A stretch of DNA of 64,000 nucleotides from the NCBI GenBank assembly GCA_018061965.1, contig JAGOTG010000011.1, positions 1 to 64,000 on the forward strand, given 5' to 3'. Each line of letters begins with the position of its first letter. Position 1 is the stretch's first letter. Of this stretch, positions 1 through 8,864 are shown in pieces. The DNA is from Legionellaceae bacterium. Its GTDB lineage: Bacteria > Pseudomonadota > Gammaproteobacteria > Legionellales > Legionellaceae. The notes beneath the pieces are model-generated. The model was not told the DNA's origin. It made no database searches and was given only the letters and a program-made list of their open reading frames with translations. The position numbers and the translations under genes are program-made.

Positions 1-37
1 TAATTTTATTAAGAAAGTTAAACTAGGTTATAAAGCT

Positions 38-64
38 GTGCAGTAACAATTACTGCACTTTTAT
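38..64 (+). terminator. Rho-independent terminator of an upstream gene outside the window
   Basis: A 9-bp perfect stem (GTGCAGTAA / TTACTGCAC) with a 3-base CAA loop is followed by TTTTATAT. No gene lies 5' of it inside the window, so it probably ends a gene located to the left. Confidence 0.6.
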
Positions 65-75
65 ATAATTAAAAC

Positions 76-114
76 TGTTACCCATGTCCCGTTACATGTG
101 TTACCTATGTTACA
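76..114. repeat. Three short direct repeats of GTTAC..ATGT
   Basis: GTTACCCATGT (77-87), GTTACATGT (91-99) and GTTACCTATGT (100-110) follow one another, and a fourth TTAC starts at 110. Such strings resemble relics of insertion-sequence ends, but no transposase is present. Apart from this, bases 65-303 hold only the upstream region of the first gene. Confidence 0.35.
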
Positions 115-303
115 GGGCTATACACTGTGCGGGGGATGACAAATCTCTTTTTATGCAACAACTCTGGTTTGTCCGCGGGACGTCGGCGATTCGAGTAATT
201 TATAGCCAGACATGATCTTATCCTGCTCTCGTCCTAGCTTTTGTATGACTCTCAATTTATCAGCTATACTAATCAATAGCGTTAGCGCTGATAAGGAATG
301 AAT

Positions 304-1095
304 ATGCCTAGTTCTTCGCCGCATGTGAATATGAGTTTTTTTAGTTATGATGGTAAAAAAACAATCTCTGCTGCCGATGCGGGTCAGCGTACTCTCTCGG
401 ATTGGAATAGACATATTGAGGCAGATCAAACCGGCCGCTATTTTATCAATGGAATAAAATTGTCTGAACTTCGGGCAACCATGCTGAAAGAAGGGAAGTG
501 TCAGCAGCTGGTGTTTGCAGATCTTGCGGAATTAAAACAATTTTTCAAAGAATATCTGTTTAAAGATCTGTCTGCTGAACGGGCAGATTTGGCAGCAATC
601 CATGCTAGTTTGCAATGGCATCAATCGGGTATTCAGCATGCAACTTATCAACATACTCGCGCTTACGCATTAGAGTATTTTCCTACTGTGCAAATTCCTG
701 AGCCAGAATACCATATCCATTTTGTGAGTACGCAGGAAGGTGTTTGTATTACCGAGAGTAATATTTATCGGGAATTGGTAGAAGTATTGGCTGATAAAAC
801 AATACAGAAACACACGGGAGACGAAAAAAAGGGGTATTGCGCACAAACCAGCACGACGTATTTGTTTACGCCGGAAAACATCCAATTAGAGGGCATTGCT
901 ATTGATTGTCCGAATCTTCGTCTAGCAGAAGTGTTTGATATACAGCCCGAGGAAGACATCATTACTTATTTAACCAATATTTTTTTCCGGGCATTATACG
1001 CATTTATTGCGCGCTTCTATTCTGGTTATGCGCAACTGCCTACTGCTGAACAAGAAGACTCTCAAACCAATTTCGAACATCCACGGCTTACGTAG
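304..1095 (+). CDS. Hypothetical protein, effector-like orphan
   Basis: I do not recognise this family. Translation from the ATG at 304 gives 263 residues. An in-frame ATG lies at 298, but the AAGGA at 293-297 touches it directly, whereas it sits 6 bases before the ATG at 304, so 304 is preferred. There is no signal peptide or membrane segment, and the protein looks soluble and mildly acidic. The N-terminus is Ser/Pro-rich and the last ~20 residues are polar with several Glu, Gln and Asn. It stands alone, with a terminator before it and a palindromic hairpin after its stop, facing the phosphofructokinase gene. A cytosolic protein or a translocated effector would both fit; nothing in the sequence decides. 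Confidence 0.7.
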   Translation: MPSSSPHVNMSFFSYDGKKTISAADAGQRTLSDWNRHIEADQTGRYFINGIKLSELRATMLKEGKCQQLVFADLAELKQFFKEYLFKDLSAERADLAAIHASLQWHQSGIQHATYQHTRAYALEYFPTVQIPEPEYHIHFVSTQEGVCITESNIYRELVEVLADKTIQKHTGDEKKGYCAQTSTTYLFTPENIQLEGIAIDCPNLRLAEVFDIQPEEDIITYLTNIFFRALYAFIARFYSGYAQLPTAEQEDSQTNFEHPRLT

Positions 1096-1099
1096 TTGA

Positions 1100-1125
1100 G
1101 TAGGTTGGGCCTTGGCCCAACCTAC
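1100..1125. repeat. Dispersed palindrome, copy 1; likely bidirectional terminator
   Basis: The 12-bp stem GTAGGTTGGGCC / GGCCCAACCTAC has a TT loop and lies between two convergent genes. Related copies sit at 10898-10963 and 40020-40045, so this is a dispersed REP-like element as well as a plausible two-way transcription stop. Confidence 0.7.
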
Positions 1126-1158
1126 CTTAGTTAATTAAAAATCAATAGCCGTAACGGA

Positions 1159-2409
1159 TCATTTTTCCCATTTAGGTAAACGTTTGGGAATTAGATTGGG
1201 TGTGATTTGTATATAATCAGGGATGCCATCACAATAGGGTGGATACGCTTCTCCTTGGATCAAGGGGAGCAAATACTGTCGACAAGCTTCCGTAATACCC
1301 ATGCCATCAGGTCGAATGAATTCAGGGGGCATTTTCTTTTCTTGATTGGCGACATCCGTCAATGGGACTTGTCCGATCGACCAACGATAGGGACTGTCTT
1401 GTTCGCGCACAATAATGGGCATGACCCCTGATGTCCCACTGAGCGCAAGATCAACCGCATGTTTACCCAATGCATAAGCTTGCTCTAGATCGACTGCTGA
1501 TGCGATGTGACGCGCTGCGCGTTGTAAATAGTCTGCAACCGCCCAATGGTATTTGAAGCGCAATTCCTTTTTGATGATTTGGGCCAAAATAGGTGCGACG
1601 CCGCCCAATTGCGCGTGCCCAAATGCGTCCCGCAAACCCGCTTCGGATAAAAATTTTCCTTGCTGATTTTTAATCCCTTCTGCAGTCACAACGACACAAT
1701 ACCCATAATCACGGGTACATTCTGAGACCCGTTTTAAAAATTTGGCCTCATCAAACGGCACTTCTGGGAACAAAATAATATGGGGTGCTTCATGCGCTTG
1801 TTTGCCAGCCAACCCAGCTGCGGCTGCAATCCAGCCAGCATGGCGACCCATCACTTCTAAAATAAAGACTTTGGTAGAGGATGCAGCCATAGAAGCCACA
1901 TCCAAACTGGCTTCACGAGTAGAAATCGCGACATATTTTGCGACAGAGCCAAAGCCTGGACAAGTGTCGGTGAAAGGCAGATCATTATCGACTGTTTTGG
2001 GTATGCCTATGCAAGTTACAGGAAAACCAATGGATTGACTGTACGTAGCAATTTTGGCAGCCGTGTCTTGGGAGTCTCCTCCCCCATTATAGAAAAAATA
2101 ACCAATATTATGTGCGCGAAACACTTCAATCAGGCGAGTAAACTCGGTGCTTTCTGGAGATAATTTATGCCGACATGAGCCAAATGCACCTGCTGGGGTA
2201 TGCAGTAGTTTTGCAATATTCGTATCAGTTTCTTGAGCGGTATCGATGAGCTCTTCATGTAAGGCGCCGATGATGCCATTATGAGCAGCATAGACAGTGC
2301 CAATTTGATCAGGATTGAGACGAGCTTCTTGAATTACACCACAAGCAGACGCATTGATAACTGCTGTGACACCACCCGATTGTGCATAAAGAGCATTTTG
2401 AATCGCCAT
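1159..2409 (-). CDS. pfp: 6-phosphofructokinase, pyrophosphate-dependent type
   Basis: This enzyme phosphorylates fructose 6-phosphate at C1 in glycolysis, and the PPi type works reversibly. The 416-residue protein has the PFK fold signatures: AQSGGVTAVINAS near the N-terminus, NGGGDSQDT at about 108-116 and PKTVDND at 137-143. Two features point to PPi rather than ATP: the Asp in GGGDS where ATP enzymes have Gly, and the Lys in PKTVDND where ATP enzymes usually have Gly. The ATG start at 2409 gives the expected N-terminus. The gene is monocistronic and converges on the gene at 304-1095. PPi-type enzymes of this length are known in Legionella and methylotrophs. The phosphoryl donor is inferred from motifs, not shown. 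Confidence 0.9.
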   Translation of the reverse strand: MAIQNALYAQSGGVTAVINASACGVIQEARLNPDQIGTVYAAHNGIIGALHEELIDTAQETDTNIAKLLHTPAGAFGSCRHKLSPESTEFTRLIEVFRAHNIGYFFYNGGGDSQDTAAKIATYSQSIGFPVTCIGIPKTVDNDLPFTDTCPGFGSVAKYVAISTREASLDVASMAASSTKVFILEVMGRHAGWIAAAAGLAGKQAHEAPHIILFPEVPFDEAKFLKRVSECTRDYGYCVVVTAEGIKNQQGKFLSEAGLRDAFGHAQLGGVAPILAQIIKKELRFKYHWAVADYLQRAARHIASAVDLEQAYALGKHAVDLALSGTSGVMPIIVREQDSPYRWSIGQVPLTDVANQEKKMPPEFIRPDGMGITEACRQYLLPLIQGEAYPPYCDGIPDYIQITPNLIPKRLPKWEK

Positions 2410-2460
2410 ATTAGAATCTTAGTCCTTTTTTATTAAGTTAAATCGTAACTTCCCAGGTAC

Positions 2461-2550
2461 GTTATCCTGAGCGCGTCTTTATTGCGCGAAGGATCTCCGC
2501 AATGAGTACCGTGCCGACTTCAGGAGATCCTTCACTTCGTTCAGGATGAC
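2461..2550. repeat. REP-like nested inverted repeat
   Basis: The outer arms are GTTATCCTGA (2461-2470) and TCAGGATGAC (2541-2550), nearly complementary. The inner arms GAAGGATCTCC (2488-2498) and GGAGATCCTTC (2523-2533) are perfect. It resembles the TCATCCTGAACGAAGTGAAGG class of intergenic repeats found in many bacteria. It lies between the kinase stop and the phosphofructokinase start and could form a strong hairpin in the transcript. Confidence 0.65.
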
Positions 2551-2601
2551 GTGCTAGAGGATTGACGTTAAATCCTGTATTGAAATAAGTCTCTCATAAT
2601 C

Positions 2602-5400
2602 TTATGCTACATACAATTCAGCATATTCGGATAATACAGCTTCTATTTCTGCCAGTAAATGTAAGAAGTCTTGCTTTACTTCTCCAGAAGTTTTGGCTTG
2701 GCGTAACCGTTTCTCCAGATGGGCGGCTTGTTTTTGTAGGGCACTGACCCCGCAAAAACAACAAGCGCCATGAATTTGGTGCACAATTCTTTCCAATGCT
2801 TCGCAATCATTGGTGGCGAAAATAGTTTGTAATTCCTCATGATTTTTATGCAATTCCTTCACAAACTCAGCTAAAAACTCCGTTGCCAACGGGATATTGC
2901 CTGATAATTTGGCCACACAAACTGACCAATCAATCGCTGGTTGCCTGGGTTCAGCAATCAAGGGGAGTAAATGACGTAACAGCTGTTGTTCGTCAATGGG
3001 TTTTTGCATGGCAAATTGGATGCCTGCCTGATGCAGATCGGTTTGTTGCAAATCAAGACCATTGGCTGAGATGAGGATGATAGGCGTATGTGCATTGCAT
3101 TTCGATTGCTGACGAATGCGGGTTGCGGTTTCTAAGCCATTAAATTTTGGCATATGTAAATCCAATAAAATAGCTGAGTAACCCTGATTTTTACAGGCTA
3201 AAATAGCCTCTTCGCCATCTTGAACGGTATCAATTACAGCACATTCTTTGAGTAATGAATTGAGGAGCCGGCGGCTAATCGGGTTATCCTCTGCAATGAG
3301 TAAACGCGCTTGTTTGTCGCGCAGCAATTGACGTAAATGTAATAGCTCAGATTCTTGACCAAAAAACTGTCTTGTATCGGGTTTGTTGGATTTTTCCCAG
3401 CTATTTGGCGTTTGATCGACGACAAAGTAGGGTGTTCGCGATTGCGCAATATTTAATACAATGGTGTCTACCATCTCATTAAGCTTGTGAATATTCGGAG
3501 GCTTGAAGAGTAATGCTCTGGCCCCAAGCAGTGCATAGTCTTTGATATACGTTTTGGAAACCAGTACCCATGGAATCATGCGATCTTGCATCCATGTTGC
3601 TATGGCTTCTTGTTGATGCGGCTGCATGGCAATAAAAGCCAAATCATAGTGATTGGGCGCCTTTAACAGGGCGGGTAGTAGGGCATAATCAGAGACCGCT
3701 TCACATTTTACGCCCAAATAACCTAATCCAGCACACATTGCCTCAAGATGTAACGCATGCTCGTCGAAGCACAAGGCTTTGATACTGGGACGTTGCTGTG
3801 CCTGCTGTTTTTCATTTTCATAGGGGAGTAGTTTTTCAAATTTAAGCCGTACGGTGAAAGCAGCACCTTTGTTTGATTCAGATTCGATCGAAATTTGTCC
3901 TTGCATATGATCGACTAATTTTTTACAAATGACCAAGCCCAAACCTGAGCCGCCATGCCGGCGATTGGGCATCGACTCAACTTGATGAAAAGCCTGAAAC
4001 AAGGTGGATTGGTCTTTTTCTGAAATGCCCACGCCTGTATCAGAAATAGAAAGTACTATCGCATAATGTTGGTCTGTTTCCTCTTCTACATTAGTGCGCA
4101 GCAAAACGTGACCTGTATCGGTAAATTTTACCGCATTAGATACCAAATTACTGATGACTTGCTTGATGCGCCAGGGATCGCCCAACACGGTTTTGGGGAC
4201 CGAAACTGCCGTAATAGGGATTAAGTCGATATTTTTTTTGTGCGCAGTTTGTGCAATCATGGCAACTACTTCATCGATACATCCGCGTAAATTGACCGGT
4301 ATATGGTCCAAATGAAGTTTGCCGGCATCAATTTTAGAATAATCCAAAATATCATTGATAATGACTAACAGATCTTGCGCAGAGGATTGAATGGTTTTGA
4401 CATAATCTAATTGTAAATTATCCAATTGCGTCTCGAGTAACACATTGGTAAACCCGATAACACCATTCATCGGAGTACGAATTTCGTGGCTCATACTGGC
4501 TAAGAACTCTGATTTGTTACGGGTTTTTTCTTCCATCTTCCTTTTGTCTAAACCCAATTCAATATTTTTGACTTCCAACAACTCAAGACTTTGTTGCAAA
4601 TCTTGGGTGGCCAGTTCAAGTTGTTGGTTGAATTCTTGAGTGGTATTCACATAAATCTGGCGTAAATGCTCGCACCCTTGCTCAATAATGCCCAATTCAC
4701 CTGGATTGCTCGTATCGAAACGGACGTCATATTCTTGCCGTAGAATCCGTTCCATATTGCGATATAAACGCATAATGGGTGAGTAAATATTTTTTGCAAG
4801 GAAATGATGCCCAATCAAGCCAATGATCAAACACAATAAAACGATCCCTAAGGTAGATAACACCATTTGGTAATGTTTGATCAGAAGGAATTTTTTGTCC
4901 AAGTCCAAATAAATCCAACCGTGATAATGCTGTAATTCTGGGGAATTGGGATCGGGATTAAGCGCAAGATTGGCGCAATAAGTTTGTGGGATCGGAACGA
5001 TAAATTGAATGGAGTAGAGTGTTTGTTTCGGATCATGGGTCAGTTGCCGTTGGTCTTTACTAAGATAGTATAAAGGATGACCGCCATGTGATGCGATGAG
5101 ATGTCCCTGTGTATCATAAAATGCGACCGCTTTGATTTCCGAATTGAAATGCACTTGATTAAGGGCTGTTTGTAATGATTCAGTATCTTGGTGATGCAGC
5201 TGTTCTAACGTGAGTAATTGACTGATATAAGCTTTGCCCAAGCGGCTCATCTGTTGTTTTACGTTCAGTTGATATTGATGCTCATAAAATAAAACGTATA
5301 GCAGAGCAAGACAAATGACGGGAGCCAGGGCTATAAATCTGAGTTGATTCTTGATGCTTAATTTTTTCACGAATTTATTCTTATGGTTAGAGGTGCCCAC
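2602..5400 (-). CDS. barA: Hybrid sensor histidine kinase, BarA/GacS/LetS type
   Basis: This is an inner-membrane tripartite kinase of 932 residues, close to BarA/LetS length (~915). Order of parts: cytoplasmic lead; TM1 about 21-40; periplasmic sensor about 41-178; TM2 about 179-201; HAMP-like linker to about 256 and coiled coil about 257-295; HisKA with SHEIRTP and phospho-acceptor His305; HATPase with the N, G1 (DTGVGIS) and G2 (GSGLGL) boxes; receiver with phospho-acceptor Asp747 in LLDLHMP; and a C-terminal Hpt with HQIHG, His about 874. In relatives it phosphorylates a GacA/UvrY/LetA regulator that turns on small RNAs antagonising CsrA, controlling the switch between replicative and transmissive states. 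The partner regulator is not in this window. It diverges from gltX with a short gap holding both promoters. Confidence 0.93.
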   Translation of the reverse strand: MGTSNHKNKFVKKLSIKNQLRFIALAPVICLALLYVLFYEHQYQLNVKQQMSRLGKAYISQLLTLEQLHHQDTESLQTALNQVHFNSEIKAVAFYDTQGHLIASHGGHPLYYLSKDQRQLTHDPKQTLYSIQFIVPIPQTYCANLALNPDPNSPELQHYHGWIYLDLDKKFLLIKHYQMVLSTLGIVLLCLIIGLIGHHFLAKNIYSPIMRLYRNMERILRQEYDVRFDTSNPGELGIIEQGCEHLRQIYVNTTQEFNQQLELATQDLQQSLELLEVKNIELGLDKRKMEEKTRNKSEFLASMSHEIRTPMNGVIGFTNVLLETQLDNLQLDYVKTIQSSAQDLLVIINDILDYSKIDAGKLHLDHIPVNLRGCIDEVVAMIAQTAHKKNIDLIPITAVSVPKTVLGDPWRIKQVISNLVSNAVKFTDTGHVLLRTNVEEETDQHYAIVLSISDTGVGISEKDQSTLFQAFHQVESMPNRRHGGSGLGLVICKKLVDHMQGQISIESESNKGAAFTVRLKFEKLLPYENEKQQAQQRPSIKALCFDEHALHLEAMCAGLGYLGVKCEAVSDYALLPALLKAPNHYDLAFIAMQPHQQEAIATWMQDRMIPWVLVSKTYIKDYALLGARALLFKPPNIHKLNEMVDTIVLNIAQSRTPYFVVDQTPNSWEKSNKPDTRQFFGQESELLHLRQLLRDKQARLLIAEDNPISRRLLNSLLKECAVIDTVQDGEEAILACKNQGYSAILLDLHMPKFNGLETATRIRQQSKCNAHTPIILISANGLDLQQTDLHQAGIQFAMQKPIDEQQLLRHLLPLIAEPRQPAIDWSVCVAKLSGNIPLATEFLAEFVKELHKNHEELQTIFATNDCEALERIVHQIHGACCFCGVSALQKQAAHLEKRLRQAKTSGEVKQDFLHLLAEIEAVLSEYAELYVA

Positions 5401-5453
5401 TTTTCCGTGGTAGTATACCTGAAATTATATTATTAAAAAGTGGAGTAAGACTA

Positions 5454-6851
5454 ATGCAAGTTCGAACCCGATTTGCGCCCAGTCCAACTGGATTATTACA
5501 TGTTGGAGGCGTGAGAACGGCTCTGTATTCTTGGTTGTTTGCGCGTCATCATCAGGGCAAATTTATGTTGCGGATTGAAGACACGGATCAAGAACGCTCT
5601 ACGCAAGCGTCGGTGGAAACCATTTTGGATGGCATGGCTTGGTTGGGATTGGATTATGATGAAGACGTGGTTTTCCAGACCCAGCGGTATCCGCGTTATA
5701 TGGAAATGGTTGAGCATTTGTTGAAAAGTGGCAAAGCCTATCGCTGTACTTGTTCTCCTGAGCGCTTGGAAACATTGCGTGAGCAACAATTAGCTGCAAA
5801 ACAGAAACCTCGCTATGATGGGCATTGTCGTGAACGTCAAATCTCACCTGCGGATGGTCCGCATGTGGTGCGGTTTTGTAATCCTTCCCATGGGATAGTT
5901 CATTTTGAAGACAAAGTCTATGGTGGTATTTCGGTTGATAATGCAGAACTGGATGATTTGATTATTTTAAGATCTGATGGGCATCCTACCTATAATTTTG
6001 CGGTGGTAGTGGATGACTGGGATATGCAAATTACCCATGTGATTCGAGGCGATGACCATATTAACAATACGCCCAGACAAATTAATTTATATCATGCCTT
6101 AGAGGCACCGATTCCTGAATTTGCCCATTTGCCTATGATATTAGGCGAAGATGGCAAACGTTTGTCCAAACGCCATGGCGCAGTATCGGTATTAGAATTT
6201 AAAGAAGAAGGATTTTTACCCCATGCCTTATTGAATTATTTGGTGCGTTTAGGCTGGTCGCATGGTGATCAAGAAATCTTTTCTTTGGCAGAAATGATTG
6301 CGAATTTCGATTTGTCTGCAGTCAGTCGAGGGGTGTCTGGTTTTAATTATGATAAATTATTATGGTTAAACCAGCATTATATTAAAAATGATTCTGCCGC
6401 GGATATTGCCAAATCATTGGCAGCGTATTTTACTGAAGCAGGAATTGACCTGAATCAAGGACCGCCCCTTGAAGACATTGTGGCGTTACAGGCAGATCGT
6501 GCTAAGACTTTGGTTGAACTTCGTGATAAAAGCCGTTATTTTTATGCAGAGGATTTGGTGTATGACGCTGAAGCGGTGGCGACGCATCTGACCCCCGGTG
6601 CGTTGGATTTACTAGCTAAATTCAAACAGCGTTTGCAAGATTTGTCTCTTTGGCAACGTGCAGAGATTCATCATTGTTTGAAAGAGCTGGTGAGTGAACA
6701 AAAAATAGGTTTTGGCCAATTGGCTCAGCCATTACGCGTGGCGGTAACCGGATCAACGATGTCTCCATCCATTGATGCAACGTTAGAATTAATTGGTAAA
6801 CAGCGCGTGTTAGAACGTTTGGAGAAAGCGCAAAATATTGGAAATGTTTAG
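5454..6851 (+). CDS. gltX: Glutamyl-tRNA synthetase
   Basis: A class I aminoacyl-tRNA synthetase that charges tRNA-Glu. Its 465 residues match the bacterial family. The HIGH-equivalent PSPTGLLHVGG lies at the N-terminus and the KMSKS-equivalent GKRLSKRHG at about 237-245. A Cys-X-Cys pair (CTC, about 99-101) and a later Cys in RYDGHCR correspond to the zinc-binding SWIM-like region of the E. coli enzyme. The ATG at 5454 is preceded by GGAG at a good distance and matches the expected N-terminus. In organisms lacking GlnRS this enzyme may also charge tRNA-Gln; the window cannot tell. A hairpin follows the stop. Confidence 0.96.
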   Translation: MQVRTRFAPSPTGLLHVGGVRTALYSWLFARHHQGKFMLRIEDTDQERSTQASVETILDGMAWLGLDYDEDVVFQTQRYPRYMEMVEHLLKSGKAYRCTCSPERLETLREQQLAAKQKPRYDGHCRERQISPADGPHVVRFCNPSHGIVHFEDKVYGGISVDNAELDDLIILRSDGHPTYNFAVVVDDWDMQITHVIRGDDHINNTPRQINLYHALEAPIPEFAHLPMILGEDGKRLSKRHGAVSVLEFKEEGFLPHALLNYLVRLGWSHGDQEIFSLAEMIANFDLSAVSRGVSGFNYDKLLWLNQHYIKNDSAADIAKSLAAYFTEAGIDLNQGPPLEDIVALQADRAKTLVELRDKSRYFYAEDLVYDAEAVATHLTPGALDLLAKFKQRLQDLSLWQRAEIHHCLKELVSEQKIGFGQLAQPLRVAVTGSTMSPSIDATLELIGKQRVLERLEKAQNIGNV

Positions 6852-6853
6852 TC

Positions 6854-6873
6854 ATTCCCGCTTAGGCGGGAAT
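6854..6873 (+). terminator. Hairpin after gltX, part of a GTCATTCCCGC-type repeat
   Basis: ATTCCCGC / GCGGGAAT with a TTAG loop is followed by CTATTCTT. The larger unit runs from about 6851 to 6931 and ends in GGGGATGAC, roughly complementary to the starting GTCATTCCC. It is therefore both a plausible terminator and one of the dispersed intergenic repeats. Confidence 0.5.
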
Positions 6874-7005
6874 CTATTCTTCTAGTGGTGTAGTTCCAAA
6901 TCAGAGAGGGATCCCTTCCTATGTGGGGATGACACGGTTTTTGAAACATACTAAAACCTTATCGGAAGCCCGGAGGGGTTTGCAATCAAGAAAGGAGTCG
7001 CCAAA

Positions 7006-7311
7006 ATGTTAATCACTTTTCAAACCGATGCGTACGAATCTATTACGCTCTTTGGGCATATTGCTGAGCGTCTACTAAGCATGATGGGTCAAAGTGGGCG
7101 CGTACCTGGGGCCTTATTAGCCAGTGATGTCCCCCATGCGTTGGTCTTGTTGCGTAAAGCGATAGAAAGTGAAAAAAAGCATCCTAAACTTGTGCTAGAA
7201 GAAGACGACCCGGATGCTGAGCCTGAAGTCAGTTTGGCGCATCGAGCACTGCCGCTGATTGCCTTATTACAGGCAGCTGAAGCGCAGCATTGTGATGTGA
7301 TGTGGGCCTAG
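7006..7311 (+). CDS. DUF1840 domain-containing protein
   Basis: A small protein of 101 residues that fits the DUF1840 family along its whole length. It begins MLITFQTDAYESITLF, has MMGQSGRVPGALLASDVP in the middle and ends CDVMWA, all hallmarks of the family. The function is unknown. An AAAGGAG ribosome binding site precedes the ATG at 7006 by about 8 bases. The protein has no membrane segment and carries an acidic loop (EEDDPDAEPE) before the last helix. It stands alone and converges on rnc. Confidence 0.88.
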   Translation: MLITFQTDAYESITLFGHIAERLLSMMGQSGRVPGALLASDVPHALVLLRKAIESEKKHPKLVLEEDDPDAEPEVSLAHRALPLIALLQAAEAQHCDVMWA

Positions 7312-7400
7312 CTGAGAAACGGAGTTGAATGTCATAAGTCGTACCCGCGGCGGGGGTTGACCTCATGAGAAACAATAAAATTGTTGCCGTACTATACCGA

Positions 7401-8081
7401 CTAGGAGAGCGTTTTCAGTTTGTCCAACATTAATTTGGCGGCCATTTGTTCTGCTTTTCTTCTAGTTTCTCCCTGACCCTCAGTTGAGCGGTGTAGGGTT
7501 GCCAAATGACAGATGATATGAAAGATTTGATCGTGTTCTTCGCCGATGATTTTTTTGACGGTGTATTTGGGTAAAGGGTGCTTTTCTGCTTGTAAATATT
7601 CTTGAAGTTGCGTTTTGGCATCTTTAGAAGCGGCGTCCATGGTTTCGTCGTTCAATCGATCTTTATATAAAAATAAAATGACCTGCTGGATTTGAGCAAA
7701 ATCACTGTCCAAAAAAATAGCAGCAAAAACGGCTTCTAAGGCATCGGCTAAAATAGAACGGCGGCGAAATCCGCCACTTTTCAGTTCCCCTTGTCCCAGT
7801 AGCAAATAGTCGCCCAAATCAATTTCACTGGCGATATCCGCTAACATATCTCCTTTGACTAAAAAAGCACGCAAGCGACTGAGTTGGCCTTCAGGGCGTT
7901 GCGGATATTGATGATATAAGGCATTGGAAATGACTAAATTCAAGATGGAGTCGCCAAGAAATTCTAAGCGCTCATAATTGTTTTCGCCGGCACTACAATG
8001 GGTTAGTGCCTGGCGCAGATACGCTGTTTTACGAAAAGTATAGTCCAAGCGTCTATACAGGCGGTCTATATGAGGATGCAT
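7401..8081 (-). CDS. rnc: Ribonuclease III
   Basis: A double-strand-specific endoribonuclease for rRNA maturation and mRNA processing. The 226 residues match the family. The signature ERLEFLGDS (37-45) holds the metal-binding acidic residues, and the C-terminal ~70 residues form a double-stranded RNA binding domain. It is the last gene of lepA-lepB-rnc, 15 bases after lepB. In E. coli rnc is followed by era; here a convergent DUF1840 gene follows, so era has moved or been lost. Confidence 0.95.
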   Translation of the reverse strand: MHPHIDRLYRRLDYTFRKTAYLRQALTHCSAGENNYERLEFLGDSILNLVISNALYHQYPQRPEGQLSRLRAFLVKGDMLADIASEIDLGDYLLLGQGELKSGGFRRRSILADALEAVFAAIFLDSDFAQIQQVILFLYKDRLNDETMDAASKDAKTQLQEYLQAEKHPLPKYTVKKIIGEEHDQIFHIICHLATLHRSTEGQGETRRKAEQMAAKLMLDKLKTLS

Positions 8082-8096
8082 ACGGATAATCTCAAC

Positions 8097-8852
8097 TTAA
8101 TGAATAATGCGCCCTAAGCGAGACCAACGAATATTCCATTCCTTTTTATTCCAACTGAGCCAAGTAAATATCGCTTTACCACGCAAATAATCATCATGCA
8201 CAAATCCCCAATAACGACTATCTGCAGAGTCATCTCGGTTATCACCCATCACAAAATATTGATTAGGAGGTACAGTGATTTCAAAATCGGTGCCAGGGAC
8301 ATCACTTCGGCGGTAAATTTTGTGAATGACCGAATCGAGATTTTCTTTGTATTCGGATACTGGATGAGCTGAGCTTTCGTCGATGGTATATTGGATAAAA
8401 TCCTGTGGGGCTTTTTTTCCATTGATGGTCAGAATTTTATGGCGGTAAGAAACGACATCTCCAGGTATCCCAATAACGCGTTTGATAAAATCATATTTGG
8501 GATTGGGGGGCCAACGGAAGACCACAATATCTCCTCGTTTGGGGGAAGAAATATTGACTATTTTTTTATCCCAAACTGGGAGGCGTAATCCGTAAGCAAA
8601 TTTGTTAACGACCAGAAAATCTCCGACTAATAGTGTGGGTTCTAGCGAACCAGAGGGGATGCGAAATGGTTCAAACATAAAGGAGCGAACCAAAAGAACA
8701 CCAAAAAAAATCGGGAAGAGCGAGCGGGAGTACTCAATAATTCGTCTGGGCTTTTGGCGGGTGCTTCGCTTTTTCGACCAAAATAAAACATCCAAAAGAT
8801 AAGTCACGCCAGTGAAGACGGACAGAATCAGTAGGAATAGAGCAAGATTCAT
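8097..8852 (-). CDS. lepB: Signal peptidase I
   Basis: Removes signal peptides from exported proteins at the outer face of the inner membrane. The 251 residues carry an N-terminal membrane segment (about 3-23), a second at about 45-60, then the catalytic domain. The Ser/Lys dyad is Ser69 in IPSGSLEPTL and Lys124 in FIKRVIGIPGD, and the conserved GDNRDDSADSRYWG box is intact. The residue after the catalytic Ser is Leu where most enzymes have Met. It is translated 12 bases downstream of lepA, in the common lepA-lepB-rnc order. Confidence 0.95.
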   Translation of the reverse strand: MNLALFLLILSVFTGVTYLLDVLFWSKKRSTRQKPRRIIEYSRSLFPIFFGVLLVRSFMFEPFRIPSGSLEPTLLVGDFLVVNKFAYGLRLPVWDKKIVNISSPKRGDIVVFRWPPNPKYDFIKRVIGIPGDVVSYRHKILTINGKKAPQDFIQYTIDESSAHPVSEYKENLDSVIHKIYRRSDVPGTDFEITVPPNQYFVMGDNRDDSADSRYWGFVHDDYLRGKAIFTWLSWNKKEWNIRWSRLGRIIH

Positions 8853-8864
8853 GTGATAGGTTCC

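Noticed and set aside
7312..7400. A terminator between the DUF1840 gene and rnc
   Set aside because: Only weak short stems (CCCG/CGGG, AACAAT/ATTGTT) without T-runs are present.
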